Program-made: the position numbers and the translations under genes | Assembly: GCA_945965395.1 (NCBI GenBank) | Contig: CAMFND010000093.1 | Location: forward strand, 1 to 64,000 | Length of the DNA stretch: 64,000 nucleotides | Direction of reading: 5' to 3' | From: an uncultured Bacteroides sp. | GTDB taxonomy: Bacteria; Bacteroidota; Bacteroidia; Bacteroidales; Bacteroidaceae | The notes under the pieces: generated by a model | Told to the model about the DNA's origin: nothing | Databases searched by the model: none | Seen by the model: only the letters and a program-made list of their open reading frames with translations | Shown here: positions 33,001-42,064 of the stretch, piece after piece | Position numbering within the stretch: position 1 is the first letter of the stretch | Layout of the letters: every line of letters begins with the position of its first letter

Positions 33001-33271
33001 TTTACACTTAGCACAAACTATCTACAATGTGCAAGGAATTGGGAAACTAGAATTTACATTCGATATCATCAACTTCGCTAATATGTTGAACAAGAAATGG
33101 GGAGCAAGCTATAGCTCAGCTTATAACTTATCACCGCTGACTATGACAGGACTTTCTACAGATGCAGATGGAAATAAAATCGCATCTTTCTCTTACAACA
33201 AAGCTGAAATCCAGAAGAGCGACATCAGCTCACGCTGGCACTGCCAGGTGGGTGTAAGACTGACTTTCTAA
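30062..33271 (+). CDS. TonB-dependent receptor with N-terminal carboxypeptidase-regulatory-like domain (Oar-like)
   Basis: [44 protein letters not shown]; plug/barrel with [33 protein letters not shown]; long barrel. Confidence 0.9.
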   Translation: [1069 protein letters not shown]

Positions 33272-33293
33272 TGAAAGACTAACCCTTTACATA

Positions 33294-33332
33294 AAAGGTG
33301 TATTGCCCACAAAAGAACGGCAATACACCTTT
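33294..33332 (+). terminator. Terminator after the TonB-dependent receptor
   Basis: AAAGGTGTATTGCC...GGCAATACACCTTT then CTTTTTT. Confidence 0.85.
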
Positions 33333-33365
33333 CTTTTTTATCACCCTCTAACAATAACCAGACTT

Positions 33366-34553
33366 ATGAAAAAACTTATCTCGCTGTGTATAATGTGGTG
33401 CATCTGCCTCTCTATCTGGGCCGGAAAGCACTACACCGTCATTGTATCCCTCGACGGGTTCCGCTGGGACTACCCGCAGATGTACGACACGCCGTTCTTC
33501 GACCGAATGGCTCGTGAAGGTGTAAAGGCCACCATGATTCCATCATTCCCTTCGAAGACCTTCCCCAACCATTACACCATTGCTACGGGACTGGTGCCCG
33601 ACCACCATGGTATCGTAGCCAATACCTTCTGGGACCCACAGCGCCAGGAGCTTTACAAAATGAGCAACCTGAAAACCCGCAACGATGCGTCTTATTATGG
33701 CGGAGAACCTATCTGGATTACCGCACAGAAGCAGGGCATCAAGACGGGAAACATCTACTGGGTAGGCTCTGACATTGCCGTAAAAGGACAGCACCCCACC
33801 TACTATCACGTGTACGACCAGAAACCACGGCTCACCCAGACGGAGCGTGTGGCAGAGGCACTGAGAATGCTGAAGCTGCCGGAAGAAGAACGTCCCCAGT
33901 TGGTTATGATTTATTTCGAAGATTCTGATACCTACGGACACACTTATAGTCCGCACAGCAAGGAAACACGCCGCTGCGTGGAAGAGCTGGATGCCCTAAT
34001 GAAATACTTATGGGAAGGACTTCAAAGCTTACCTTTCGGAAAGGACATCAACCTGATTGTGACGTCCGACCACGGAATGGCGACTGTCAGCGCAGACCGC
34101 TTTGTACCCATCAAGCACCTGTTGAACGAAAAATGGTATTCCTTGATTGACGGGAATCTTCCGGCACAGATTTATACGAAACCGGAATACCGCGACTCCG
34201 TGTATCAGGCACTACAGGGACTGAATCACGTACGGGTATGGAAAAAAGAAGATATTCCTGCTTATTTGAACTATGGAAGCAATCCGCGTGTGGGCGACAT
34301 CATTGTGCTGCCTGATTTAGGCTGGCTGGTGGAGGAAGGCAACAAGACGCTGCCAGGTGCCCATGGATTCGACCCAACCTACGACGATATGCAGGTGATG
34401 TTCCGGGCATGCGGACCGGATTTCAAGAAAGGATACGAAGCCCCGAAGTTCCGAAATGTATCGATTTATTCCTTACTGGCCCGTCTGCTCCACATTACTC
34501 CAGAAAAGACAGACGGATGCCTGGAAGAGGTTGAAAATATGCTGATTCAGTGA
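33366..34553 (+). CDS. Secreted alkaline-phosphatase-superfamily protein (nucleotide pyrophosphatase/phosphodiesterase-like)
   Basis: VIVSLDGFRWDYPQMYDTPFFDRMAREG, SFPSKTFPNHYTIATGLVPDHHGI (catalytic T), TSDHGMA. Confidence 0.88.
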   Translation: MKKLISLCIMWCICLSIWAGKHYTVIVSLDGFRWDYPQMYDTPFFDRMAREGVKATMIPSFPSKTFPNHYTIATGLVPDHHGIVANTFWDPQRQELYKMSNLKTRNDASYYGGEPIWITAQKQGIKTGNIYWVGSDIAVKGQHPTYYHVYDQKPRLTQTERVAEALRMLKLPEEERPQLVMIYFEDSDTYGHTYSPHSKETRRCVEELDALMKYLWEGLQSLPFGKDINLIVTSDHGMATVSADRFVPIKHLLNEKWYSLIDGNLPAQIYTKPEYRDSVYQALQGLNHVRVWKKEDIPAYLNYGSNPRVGDIIVLPDLGWLVEEGNKTLPGAHGFDPTYDDMQVMFRACGPDFKKGYEAPKFRNVSIYSLLARLLHITPEKTDGCLEEVENMLIQ

Positions 34554-34774
34554 TATTTTCCACATCTTTTGGAAAGAAAAAAGAATTGATTGCATTCATT
34601 TTACTAAGCTAATTTACATTTTTCACAACTTTCATCAAAGGGTTTCACACTTCAAAAATTTAATCACCCTAAAATGTTAAAAAAGCATTTTACCAATAAA
34701 CCACGAGAGGGATTCATTGTCTTAAAGCCGTAAGTGCACTGAAAATGATTATTCACTTTTAAATTTTGACCACA

Positions 34775-35332
34775 ATGAAAACAACTCGTTTATTATCTAC
34801 ATTGATTCTTACCGTATGTTTAGGTTTTGGAAGCGTAATGGCACAAAATGCTGTACGTCAGGTTTGTCCGGAAAAAGTTGAAAGACCTTGCAAGGTAAAA
34901 CTCACTCCGGAACAACGCATGGAGGCACAGGCTCAACGTATGGGAAAACAACTGATGCTGGACGATGCCAAATTAGCTCAGTTTACTTCTCTCTACAAAG
35001 AATACCTGACTGCCTTGAAAGAATGCCGTCCGGCCACAAAAGAAAATAAAGTAAAACCGTGCGAACGTACTGACGCGCAGATTCAGCAGGACATCGAACA
35101 GCGCTTTGAAGTTCGTCAGAAAGTGCTCGATACCCAGAAAAAGTACTATGCTTCATTCAAGAAAATACTGAATGCCCGCCAGCTGGAAAAGGTATTCAGC
35201 ATGCCTCGCCCTGGAAAAGTGCACAAAGGAAACTTTCCGATGAGACATGGGAAAATGGGTAAGCCGGGAAAGATGCCCGCTCCGGGATGTCCGAATGCAT
35301 GTCCGGCATGTCCTCAGGCTCCTAACAAATAA
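34775..35332 (+). CDS. DUF4890-type secreted protein with Cys-rich C-terminal tail
   Basis: Signal peptide; TPEQRMEAQAQRMGKQLMLDDAKLAQFTSLYKEY; tail APGCPNACPACPQAPNK. Confidence 0.65.
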   Translation: MKTTRLLSTLILTVCLGFGSVMAQNAVRQVCPEKVERPCKVKLTPEQRMEAQAQRMGKQLMLDDAKLAQFTSLYKEYLTALKECRPATKENKVKPCERTDAQIQQDIEQRFEVRQKVLDTQKKYYASFKKILNARQLEKVFSMPRPGKVHKGNFPMRHGKMGKPGKMPAPGCPNACPACPQAPNK

Positions 35333-35358
35333 CTTACTATAATTATCACTAACCGCAA

Positions 35359-35407
35359 AAGCGCGGAACTCTCACGGTGTCGGGAGACACTGAAGAGTTC
35401 CGCGCTT
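35359..35407. terminator. Terminator between convergent DUF4890 gene and MFS
   Basis: AAGCGCGGAACTCT...AGAGTTCCGCGCTT with nested GTGTC/GACAC stem. Confidence 0.75.
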
Positions 35408-35441
35408 CTTTTATGTATGCTTTCCGTAAAGGAAAGTGATA

Positions 35442-36668
35442 TTAGTTTTTCTGCTGCATCATGTGGCGGGCATAGAACCACACCACTACATAGCCGACGA
35501 AAGGTACGATGAATGCCCAGTGCATATCGGCATAATCGCCCACCAGTCCCATGAGTACCGGACCTACGGCACCGCCCACCGGCGACATCATCAGGAAAGA
35601 AGAGGCACGCTTCGTATGGCTGCCCAAACCTTTCAGGGAGAGAGCAAAAATAGTGGGGAACATAATGGCTTCGAAGGCATAGCCGCAAAGCAGGGCTACG
35701 AACGACACGAAGCCTAAATCCAAAATCACCAGCAGCGTAGTGATAACCGTTCCCGTGGCACACCAGAAGAGCATCTTCTCGGCACGGATGCGGCGCATAA
35801 TCCAACTCCCCACGAAACGTCCCACCATGAACAGTCCCAATCCGCCGAACGAAAGTACCAGCGAGGCATCGCGGGCATTCATCCAACCGACCTCCGTCAC
35901 GTAGTTGATAAAGAAACTATTGATGGAAATCTCAGATACCTCGTAGGCAAACAGCGCTACCAGTCCGAACACAAAAAGCTTATGCGCCCACAGACCTACA
36001 CGATGACCTTCGCTATCCACTTCCTCCTCATGAGGAATTTCCGGCAGACGTACGCGCATAAAGGCCAATGCGACCAGCAGGACAATTACTCCCATCACCG
36101 CATACGGAAGAGCCACATTACCACTAGCTCCTTTCTCTTCATCCGAGAAAAGCAAGAGGCCGGCCAAAATCGGTGCAAAGATACATCCCAATCCGTTGAA
36201 TGACTGGGCAAAGTTTAATCGGCTGGCAGCCGTTTCCCGTACTCCTAACTCGGTTACATATGGATTAGCGGCCGTTTCCAGGAAGGTCAGTCCGCACCCG
36301 ATGACGAATAACGAGAACAGGAACATATTAAACGAAGCTATATATTGTCCGGGAATGAACAGCAACGAGCCTATTCCGTAGAGCAACAAACCAAGCACCA
36401 CACCCTTACGGTATCCATGACGGTTGATAAACAATCCAGCCGGAATGGCCATGATGAAATATCCCATGTACATCGTGGCCTGAATCATGGCTGAATGGGT
36501 ACGGGTAATGGTAAGCAGCTCCTGGAAATGCTTGTTCAGCACGTCCAGAATGGCATGAGCAAATCCCCACAGGAAAAAGAGGGACGTAATCAGTACAAAG
36601 GGGAACAGGTATTGGCGTTCCACCAGGGCAATTCCTTTTTTCTTCATCCGTGCCCCTCCTTTATACAT
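35442..36668 (-). CDS. MFS transporter, FucP-like sugar permease
   Basis: FLWGFAHAILDVLNKHFQELL, YFIMAIPAGLFINRHGYRKGV, LTFLETAANPYVTELG. Start may be 36647. Confidence 0.82.
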   Translation of the reverse strand: MYKGGARMKKKGIALVERQYLFPFVLITSLFFLWGFAHAILDVLNKHFQELLTITRTHSAMIQATMYMGYFIMAIPAGLFINRHGYRKGVVLGLLLYGIGSLLFIPGQYIASFNMFLFSLFVIGCGLTFLETAANPYVTELGVRETAASRLNFAQSFNGLGCIFAPILAGLLLFSDEEKGASGNVALPYAVMGVIVLLVALAFMRVRLPEIPHEEEVDSEGHRVGLWAHKLFVFGLVALFAYEVSEISINSFFINYVTEVGWMNARDASLVLSFGGLGLFMVGRFVGSWIMRRIRAEKMLFWCATGTVITTLLVILDLGFVSFVALLCGYAFEAIMFPTIFALSLKGLGSHTKRASSFLMMSPVGGAVGPVLMGLVGDYADMHWAFIVPFVGYVVVWFYARHMMQQKN

Positions 36669-37383
36669 ACGACAAGAGTTCCGGCAAATCGGTGATGATT
36701 ACATCCGGAAGTGCTTCATCTATTTCCTCGTTGCCCCAGCCTTCACCTTTCAGCCAGGCTACCTTGCAACCCACGGTTTTTGCAGGCACCACGTCCTTGG
36801 AGAAGGAATCGCCCACCACCAGCACATTCTCGGCAGGCAGTCCCATGGCTTCCACACCCAGGCGATAGATGGCAGGATCGGGCTTGCGCACTCCCACTAC
36901 CGACGATTCGATGATGTCGGCAAAGAAATCAAACAAGCCGAAGTCTTTCAGAATGGTCTGGATATTTCCATAGAAATTGGATACCAGCACCAGCTTGTAA
37001 CGTTCAGAAAGTGCCTTCACTACGGGACGGGTACGTTCCAGCACGTCCAGTACATAACGGTAACAGCTGTCGGCCACTTTTTCAGCATAGTTTTCCCGAC
37101 GGGCTTCTTCTCCGTCCAACTTACCTTGTTCCACCAGGTACTTCACCTGAATATCGGTCTTGATGCGCAACACATCGTGGAAGTTATGCTCCGGCTTGAC
37201 CAATGGCACACGGGCCAGCGTACGTTCTCCATGCACGTATGCCTCGCGGAAACTTGCCTTGTCAACCGGCACCTGAAACTCTTCATACTTGCTCCACAAT
37301 ACTTCCGCCCAATGACGGCTGTTCGTATCAATTGTGCCTCCGTAATCAAAGATTACGCCTTTTACATCTGTCAGTTTACTCAT
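36661..37383 (-). CDS. HAD-superfamily hydrolase
   Basis: VIFDYGGTIDTNSR, LVLVSNFYGNIQ, VVGVRKPDPAIYRLG, LVVGDSFSKDVVPAKTVG. Confidence 0.88.
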   Translation of the reverse strand: MSKLTDVKGVIFDYGGTIDTNSRHWAEVLWSKYEEFQVPVDKASFREAYVHGERTLARVPLVKPEHNFHDVLRIKTDIQVKYLVEQGKLDGEEARRENYAEKVADSCYRYVLDVLERTRPVVKALSERYKLVLVSNFYGNIQTILKDFGLFDFFADIIESSVVGVRKPDPAIYRLGVEAMGLPAENVLVVGDSFSKDVVPAKTVGCKVAWLKGEGWGNEEIDEALPDVIITDLPELLSYV

Positions 37384-38386
37384 CTTTAGTCTTATTTGGG
37401 GTGCCGTTGCCGACCTTCATCAGCAACACGCCAATTACAATCCATATCAATTCACGCACACGGGTAATCAGTCCCGTATAGATGCCAAACGCACTCGGAA
37501 TGGCCAATCCGCCTACCGCCAGCGCAAATCCTCCCTCGCGCGCCCCAAGCTGCATGGGCGAGAAGAAGAACAGGTTGGCAAACAAGGAAGTGAAGGCCAT
37601 AATCAGGATACAAGCCAGGAAGCTCACATGGTCGGTCAGAATGTTCAGGATAAAGAACACTTCGGCACAACCTACTATACGTGCCATGAACTCCAGTCCC
37701 AGTGCTACATAAAACGTACTTTTCCGTTGCTTGTGCAATTCGGCAATCTGTGCGTCTACCCGCTCCAATGTTTCTCTCTTTTCGGTCAGGAAACGGCTGG
37801 CCCAGCGCTTCACATAAGGCACGTGACACAACAGCTTGAACGTGCGCACCGCCATCCCGTTGCGGTATCCTTTCATAAAGAAATAAATGGCCAGCAGGCA
37901 GACAAACACCACTACCGCCAGCATGATGCCCAGTCCCCAGTTCATCGGCTCAAAAATCACAAAGAGCACCGCCGATACCAGCCAGAACCAAAAATGAGAG
38001 AAAATATGCATCATCACATAAAGAATAACCGATGAGGTAGCCTTGCTGGCACCTACATAAGGCGTAAGCTCCATGATGCGGTATGGCTCACCGCCCATCA
38101 GCCCCACCGGAGTGGCATAGTTCAGGGCAAAACCGGATACGGTCAGCTTATAGACCTTCCAGAAGGGCACCTTGGCATGTTTCCCGTCGCGGATAATGAC
38201 ATACCATGACCAGGCATTCAGATAATAGATGAACACCCACAGAAGAATCACGGCCGGAAACCACACTCCTGCCTTGCGCAAGTTCTGCCACAGCTCCTGA
38301 TAGTCCATATCGAACGTGCAGAGCATGACCACAATGGCAAAGATGCCGAAAAACCAGAATATATTCCGAAACTTTTCCTTCATCAC
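37376..38386 (-). CDS. UPF0104 / lysylphosphatidylglycerol-synthase-TM-like membrane protein
   Basis: Polytopic; YLNAWSWYVIIRDGKHAKVPFWKVYKLTVSGFALNYATPVGLMGGEPYRI. Overlaps neighbours at both ends. Confidence 0.8.
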   Translation of the reverse strand: MMKEKFRNIFWFFGIFAIVVMLCTFDMDYQELWQNLRKAGVWFPAVILLWVFIYYLNAWSWYVIIRDGKHAKVPFWKVYKLTVSGFALNYATPVGLMGGEPYRIMELTPYVGASKATSSVILYVMMHIFSHFWFWLVSAVLFVIFEPMNWGLGIMLAVVVFVCLLAIYFFMKGYRNGMAVRTFKLLCHVPYVKRWASRFLTEKRETLERVDAQIAELHKQRKSTFYVALGLEFMARIVGCAEVFFILNILTDHVSFLACILIMAFTSLFANLFFFSPMQLGAREGGFALAVGGLAIPSAFGIYTGLITRVRELIWIVIGVLLMKVGNGTPNKTKDE

Positions 38387-39330
38387 TTGGCGTATTTATG
38401 GTAAAGGAAAGCGCACAAGGCTTCATGACGACGACGCATGTACACAAACAGGCTGGTCATCACCACTATCTCGAAAATGAAATACAACCACGGCTCTCTT
38501 ATAAGCAGGCTGATGTAAAGAGCTATCGCGCGGGTATTGAATGTCAGGATGTTGGTGTACTTCATCAACGGCAAGCTCAAGGCACGGAACTCATCGCGCA
38601 ACTCCTGAGGAATGTTGTCACCGTAACGTTCCTGCACAAAGGAGTAAAAACGCTGGAAATTGGGAGTCATCTGTTCCTGCTTGCGGGTATAGTTGCCATA
38701 GAAATACAGGAAGGCCTTCCACCAGAAGTTGCCTTTCCACGGCAGACCATGGAAAATCTCACGTTGCTGCTTGAAATTATCCAGCTCACTACCCGCCTTT
38801 CCCTTCAGAAAGAACAAGTGGATGTTACGGTAATAATCGGCCAGCGTGCATTGCTTACTATGGCACACTGTACCAGAGAAGCAGGCTATCAGCCAGATAT
38901 AAATGCTCCAGGTCTGTCCGGAAGCCTCTCCCAGATGAAAAGGAAGCGGCTGGTTCATCAGGCGCAGACAGATGGCGACATAGATGGTGAAGAACCAAAG
39001 GTCGCCGGCAAATCCGTCGAGCATACGTCCCCAGCGGGTTTTCTTGCCGGTCATACGTGCCAGCTGCCCGTCGCAGCTATCATAATGGTTGGCCCACATC
39101 AGCAGGAAAATACCAATCAGCGTGTGCGTCATGTCGGGATAGTAAAACATCACTCCTGCCGCTACTCCTAAAATGATGGACAAGATGGTCACTACATTAG
39201 GATGTACCCCGAAACGCTGGAAAAACAACGCCCACACATAACCTATCGGGCGATTGAAATGGATGTCCAGAAACTCTTCTGTATCCATGGACTTGAAAGA
39301 AGCCTCTACTCCTTTTTTCTCCGTACTCAT
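38383..39330 (-). CDS. CDP-alcohol phosphatidyltransferase family protein
   Basis: DSCDGQLARMTGKKTRWGRMLDGFAGD; multiple TM helices. Confidence 0.85.
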   Translation of the reverse strand: MSTEKKGVEASFKSMDTEEFLDIHFNRPIGYVWALFFQRFGVHPNVVTILSIILGVAAGVMFYYPDMTHTLIGIFLLMWANHYDSCDGQLARMTGKKTRWGRMLDGFAGDLWFFTIYVAICLRLMNQPLPFHLGEASGQTWSIYIWLIACFSGTVCHSKQCTLADYYRNIHLFFLKGKAGSELDNFKQQREIFHGLPWKGNFWWKAFLYFYGNYTRKQEQMTPNFQRFYSFVQERYGDNIPQELRDEFRALSLPLMKYTNILTFNTRAIALYISLLIREPWLYFIFEIVVMTSLFVYMRRRHEALCAFLYHKYAK

Positions 39331-40196
39331 TATTTTTCTAATTTGTGGATAATACGATTATAGATACACTTGGCAATTTTCAATCCGGCTTCTTCACGGC
39401 AACGGGCAAAGCTGGGCCAGTCGTTGAAGTCGATGATGCGGATTTCACCGGTAGCCGATACCACACAGTCGCCTCCGTATACAGGTACATTCAGTACCTC
39501 GGCTGCCTTGTTGGCGTATGCCTGAAGCTGCTTGACATCGAACGGGAAACCTCTCGTGGCTCCGTTGATGGCTTCCAGTCCGAACTTGCTGTGTGACTGT
39601 TCCGTAGGATAGAAGGTATAAAAGAAATCCGTTCCCTGTACCCCGTAGAACTTCACCAGATCTCCCACCAGGTGTTCGTTGACTACTGCCACCGGAATGT
39701 TTCGTTTCCGAAAATCGGCCATCACCACTTCTGCTTCTTCCCGGCATTCCACGTACACCACGTCTTCTTTCACCATGGCATGCGAATTGCCCCGCTTAAT
39801 CCAGCAAGGGAACACGGAAGGAGTAAACTTTTCATCAGTAGAAATAATAAAGCTCCGGGGATGTGGCACTTCATTTGCCACCAGCAACTCCGTCATCTGC
39901 TGACGGACACAGTTGTCAATGCCATACGCAGAGTTCACCACCAGGGCACCCCCGTCTTCCAGTTTTTTCAACCGCTCAATGGTGGCGCGGTCGCGAGCCA
40001 TGTCGAAAATAAACTCACCCTCTATGTTCTGAGCAACAAATTCCTTTTCCGGATAAATTGTTACCTCACACCCCATTCTCTCCAATGCTTCTGCCGCAAG
40101 CCGAAGGATTGCCGCATCATTGTCTACGTGATTCGGGGAATATTCATTACCACGGCTCACACCAATCACCCGAATCTTCTCTCCTCTTTTACACAT
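39330..40196 (-). CDS. ATP-grasp-like ligase
   Basis: CWIKRGNSHAMVKEDVVYV, HLVGDLVKFYGV, GGDCVVSATGEIRIIDFNDWPSFARCREEA. Confidence 0.75.
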   Translation of the reverse strand: MCKRGEKIRVIGVSRGNEYSPNHVDNDAAILRLAAEALERMGCEVTIYPEKEFVAQNIEGEFIFDMARDRATIERLKKLEDGGALVVNSAYGIDNCVRQQMTELLVANEVPHPRSFIISTDEKFTPSVFPCWIKRGNSHAMVKEDVVYVECREEAEVVMADFRKRNIPVAVVNEHLVGDLVKFYGVQGTDFFYTFYPTEQSHSKFGLEAINGATRGFPFDVKQLQAYANKAAEVLNVPVYGGDCVVSATGEIRIIDFNDWPSFARCREEAGLKIAKCIYNRIIHKLEK

Positions 40197-40258
40197 TCTA
40201 TCTTGTTATTCTTATTTTCTAGATTTTACGCAAAAAATCAATGTTGCTTATTCTGTTT

Positions 40259-40966
40259 TTAATCTTGTCCGTTCAAAAAAGCCTCTGCTTTTACAATGTC
40301 CCCCGCATGGTCCACATCCAAAATTTTTGAGAAAGGATAAGCCTTGAGCCGAAGGCCGTCGGCTACCAGCTGACGCTGAAAATTACGCATGCGCGACATA
40401 CCCTGCGCCATACATTTTTCCAATGTCACGATTGAGTTGGGCGACAGACAATAGATTCCCCCTGAGATGTAACGCGTATCAGACTGCAAAGTATCATAAA
40501 AACCGGTAATATTGCGGTCCTCGTCCGTACCGATATACAACGGTTTTTCGTCGTCGATGTAATCCGTAACGGCCATCATGCCATCCCCTTCAAAAGCCTT
40601 GAAAGCGTCAATAAAGCGTGAAAACTCCTCTTCCCGGAAAATCGTGTCGACCGTAGTCAGGCAGAAACGGTCGTCCTTCAGGTAACGGCTCAGTTCGTAA
40701 AAACTGTGCATGGAGCTGGGTGTAGTCTTGACAATAACCCGCAAAGGCACTTCCAATGTTTTTTCCAGCTTGCTCAGGTGTTCCTTTGTCAAAGCCACCT
40801 CATTGTTGATAATGACCACCACTTCTTCTGCTCCGTTCTTCGCAAAGATGTGAATCAAACGGTCAATCATGGCCATACCGTTCAGTTGCACCAGCGGTTT
40901 GGGCAACTGAACTCCTTCTTGTGCCAGCCGGGAACCTTCCCCGGCTGATATGATTGCAAACTTCAT
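40259..40966 (-). CDS. Sugar/polyol-phosphate nucleotidyltransferase (NTP_transferase family)
   Basis: MKFAIISAGEGSRLAQEGVQLPKPLVQLNGMAMIDRLI. Confidence 0.85.
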   Translation of the reverse strand: MKFAIISAGEGSRLAQEGVQLPKPLVQLNGMAMIDRLIHIFAKNGAEEVVVIINNEVALTKEHLSKLEKTLEVPLRVIVKTTPSSMHSFYELSRYLKDDRFCLTTVDTIFREEEFSRFIDAFKAFEGDGMMAVTDYIDDEKPLYIGTDEDRNITGFYDTLQSDTRYISGGIYCLSPNSIVTLEKCMAQGMSRMRNFQRQLVADGLRLKAYPFSKILDVDHAGDIVKAEAFLNGQD

Positions 40967-40967
40967 G

Positions 40968-42062
40968 TTATTCCTCTTCTATACTGTCTAATTTCAGTTT
41001 ATCACTGTCATCTCGTTTCTCATAATACTGCTTGCGCAACGGACGGGCACTGATTTCTTTTTCCCAGGCACGGTTGCGGAACACATCCATGGCCACATAC
41101 ACTGCCTGACGGAAAGAATCTTCCGAAGCAATGCCTTTTCCGGCAATATCGTATGCCGTACCGTGAGCAGGCGAAGTACGTACGATAGGCAGACCGGCAG
41201 TGAAATTCACTCCTTCATCCATGGCCAGTGCCTTGAACGGAGCCAGTCCCTGGTCATGATACATGGCCAGAATACCGTCGAAATGCGTATAATTGCCTGA
41301 GCCCATGAAACCATCGGCAGGATACGGTCCGAAGCACTGCACACCGCGAGCTATCATCTCTTTCATGGCCGGAATAATCACTTCCTGCTCTTCCGTTCCC
41401 AGCAGTCCGTTGTCTCCCGCATGAGGATTCAGTGAGAACACGGCAATACGCGGATTGTCGATGCCGAAATCTTTCTTCAGCGAACGATGGAAAATCTCCA
41501 TCTTTTCCATAATCAGTTCTTTGGTCAGTTCACCGGCAATGTCACGCACGGGTACATGGCCAGTCACCAGTGCCACACGGAAATCACCTTTCAGCAGAAT
41601 CATCAAGGCCTTCTGTCCTTCACCTGCACGTTCTTCAATGTATTCCGTATGTCCCGGAAAATGGAACGCATCCGACTGAATGGTATGCTTGTTGATAGGA
41701 GCTGTCACCAGCACATCAAACAAGCCTTCCCGGTAATCGGCCAAAGCTCTTTCCAGTGCAGCCAGTGCCGCCTTTCCGGCTTCGGGAGTCGGCTTGGTCA
41801 GTTCCACCTTCAATTCCTCTTCCATGCAGTTCACCACGTTCACTCTTCCGTCCTGCACCTCTTCAGCAGAATTTACAATGCTGAAACTGGTCTGTATTTC
41901 CATAGCCTTGCGATGATACGCAGCAACCTTGGGAGAACCGTACACCACCGGTGTACAAAGTTCCAGCATAGTGGGGTCAGAGAAAGTCTTCAATATCACT
42001 TCATAGCCTACCCCGTTTATATCTCCATGAGTGATTCCCACTCTAATTTTACGATTTTCCAT
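40968..42062 (-). CDS. pdxA: 4-hydroxythreonine-4-phosphate dehydrogenase
   Basis: VGITHGDINGVGYEVILKTF, VTAPINKHTIQSDAFHFPGHTEYI, FSLNPHAGDNGLLGTEE, GTAYDIAGKG. Confidence 0.95.
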   Translation of the reverse strand: MENRKIRVGITHGDINGVGYEVILKTFSDPTMLELCTPVVYGSPKVAAYHRKAMEIQTSFSIVNSAEEVQDGRVNVVNCMEEELKVELTKPTPEAGKAALAALERALADYREGLFDVLVTAPINKHTIQSDAFHFPGHTEYIEERAGEGQKALMILLKGDFRVALVTGHVPVRDIAGELTKELIMEKMEIFHRSLKKDFGIDNPRIAVFSLNPHAGDNGLLGTEEQEVIIPAMKEMIARGVQCFGPYPADGFMGSGNYTHFDGILAMYHDQGLAPFKALAMDEGVNFTAGLPIVRTSPAHGTAYDIAGKGIASEDSFRQAVYVAMDVFRNRAWEKEISARPLRKQYYEKRDDSDKLKLDSIEEE

Positions 42063-42064
42063 AT

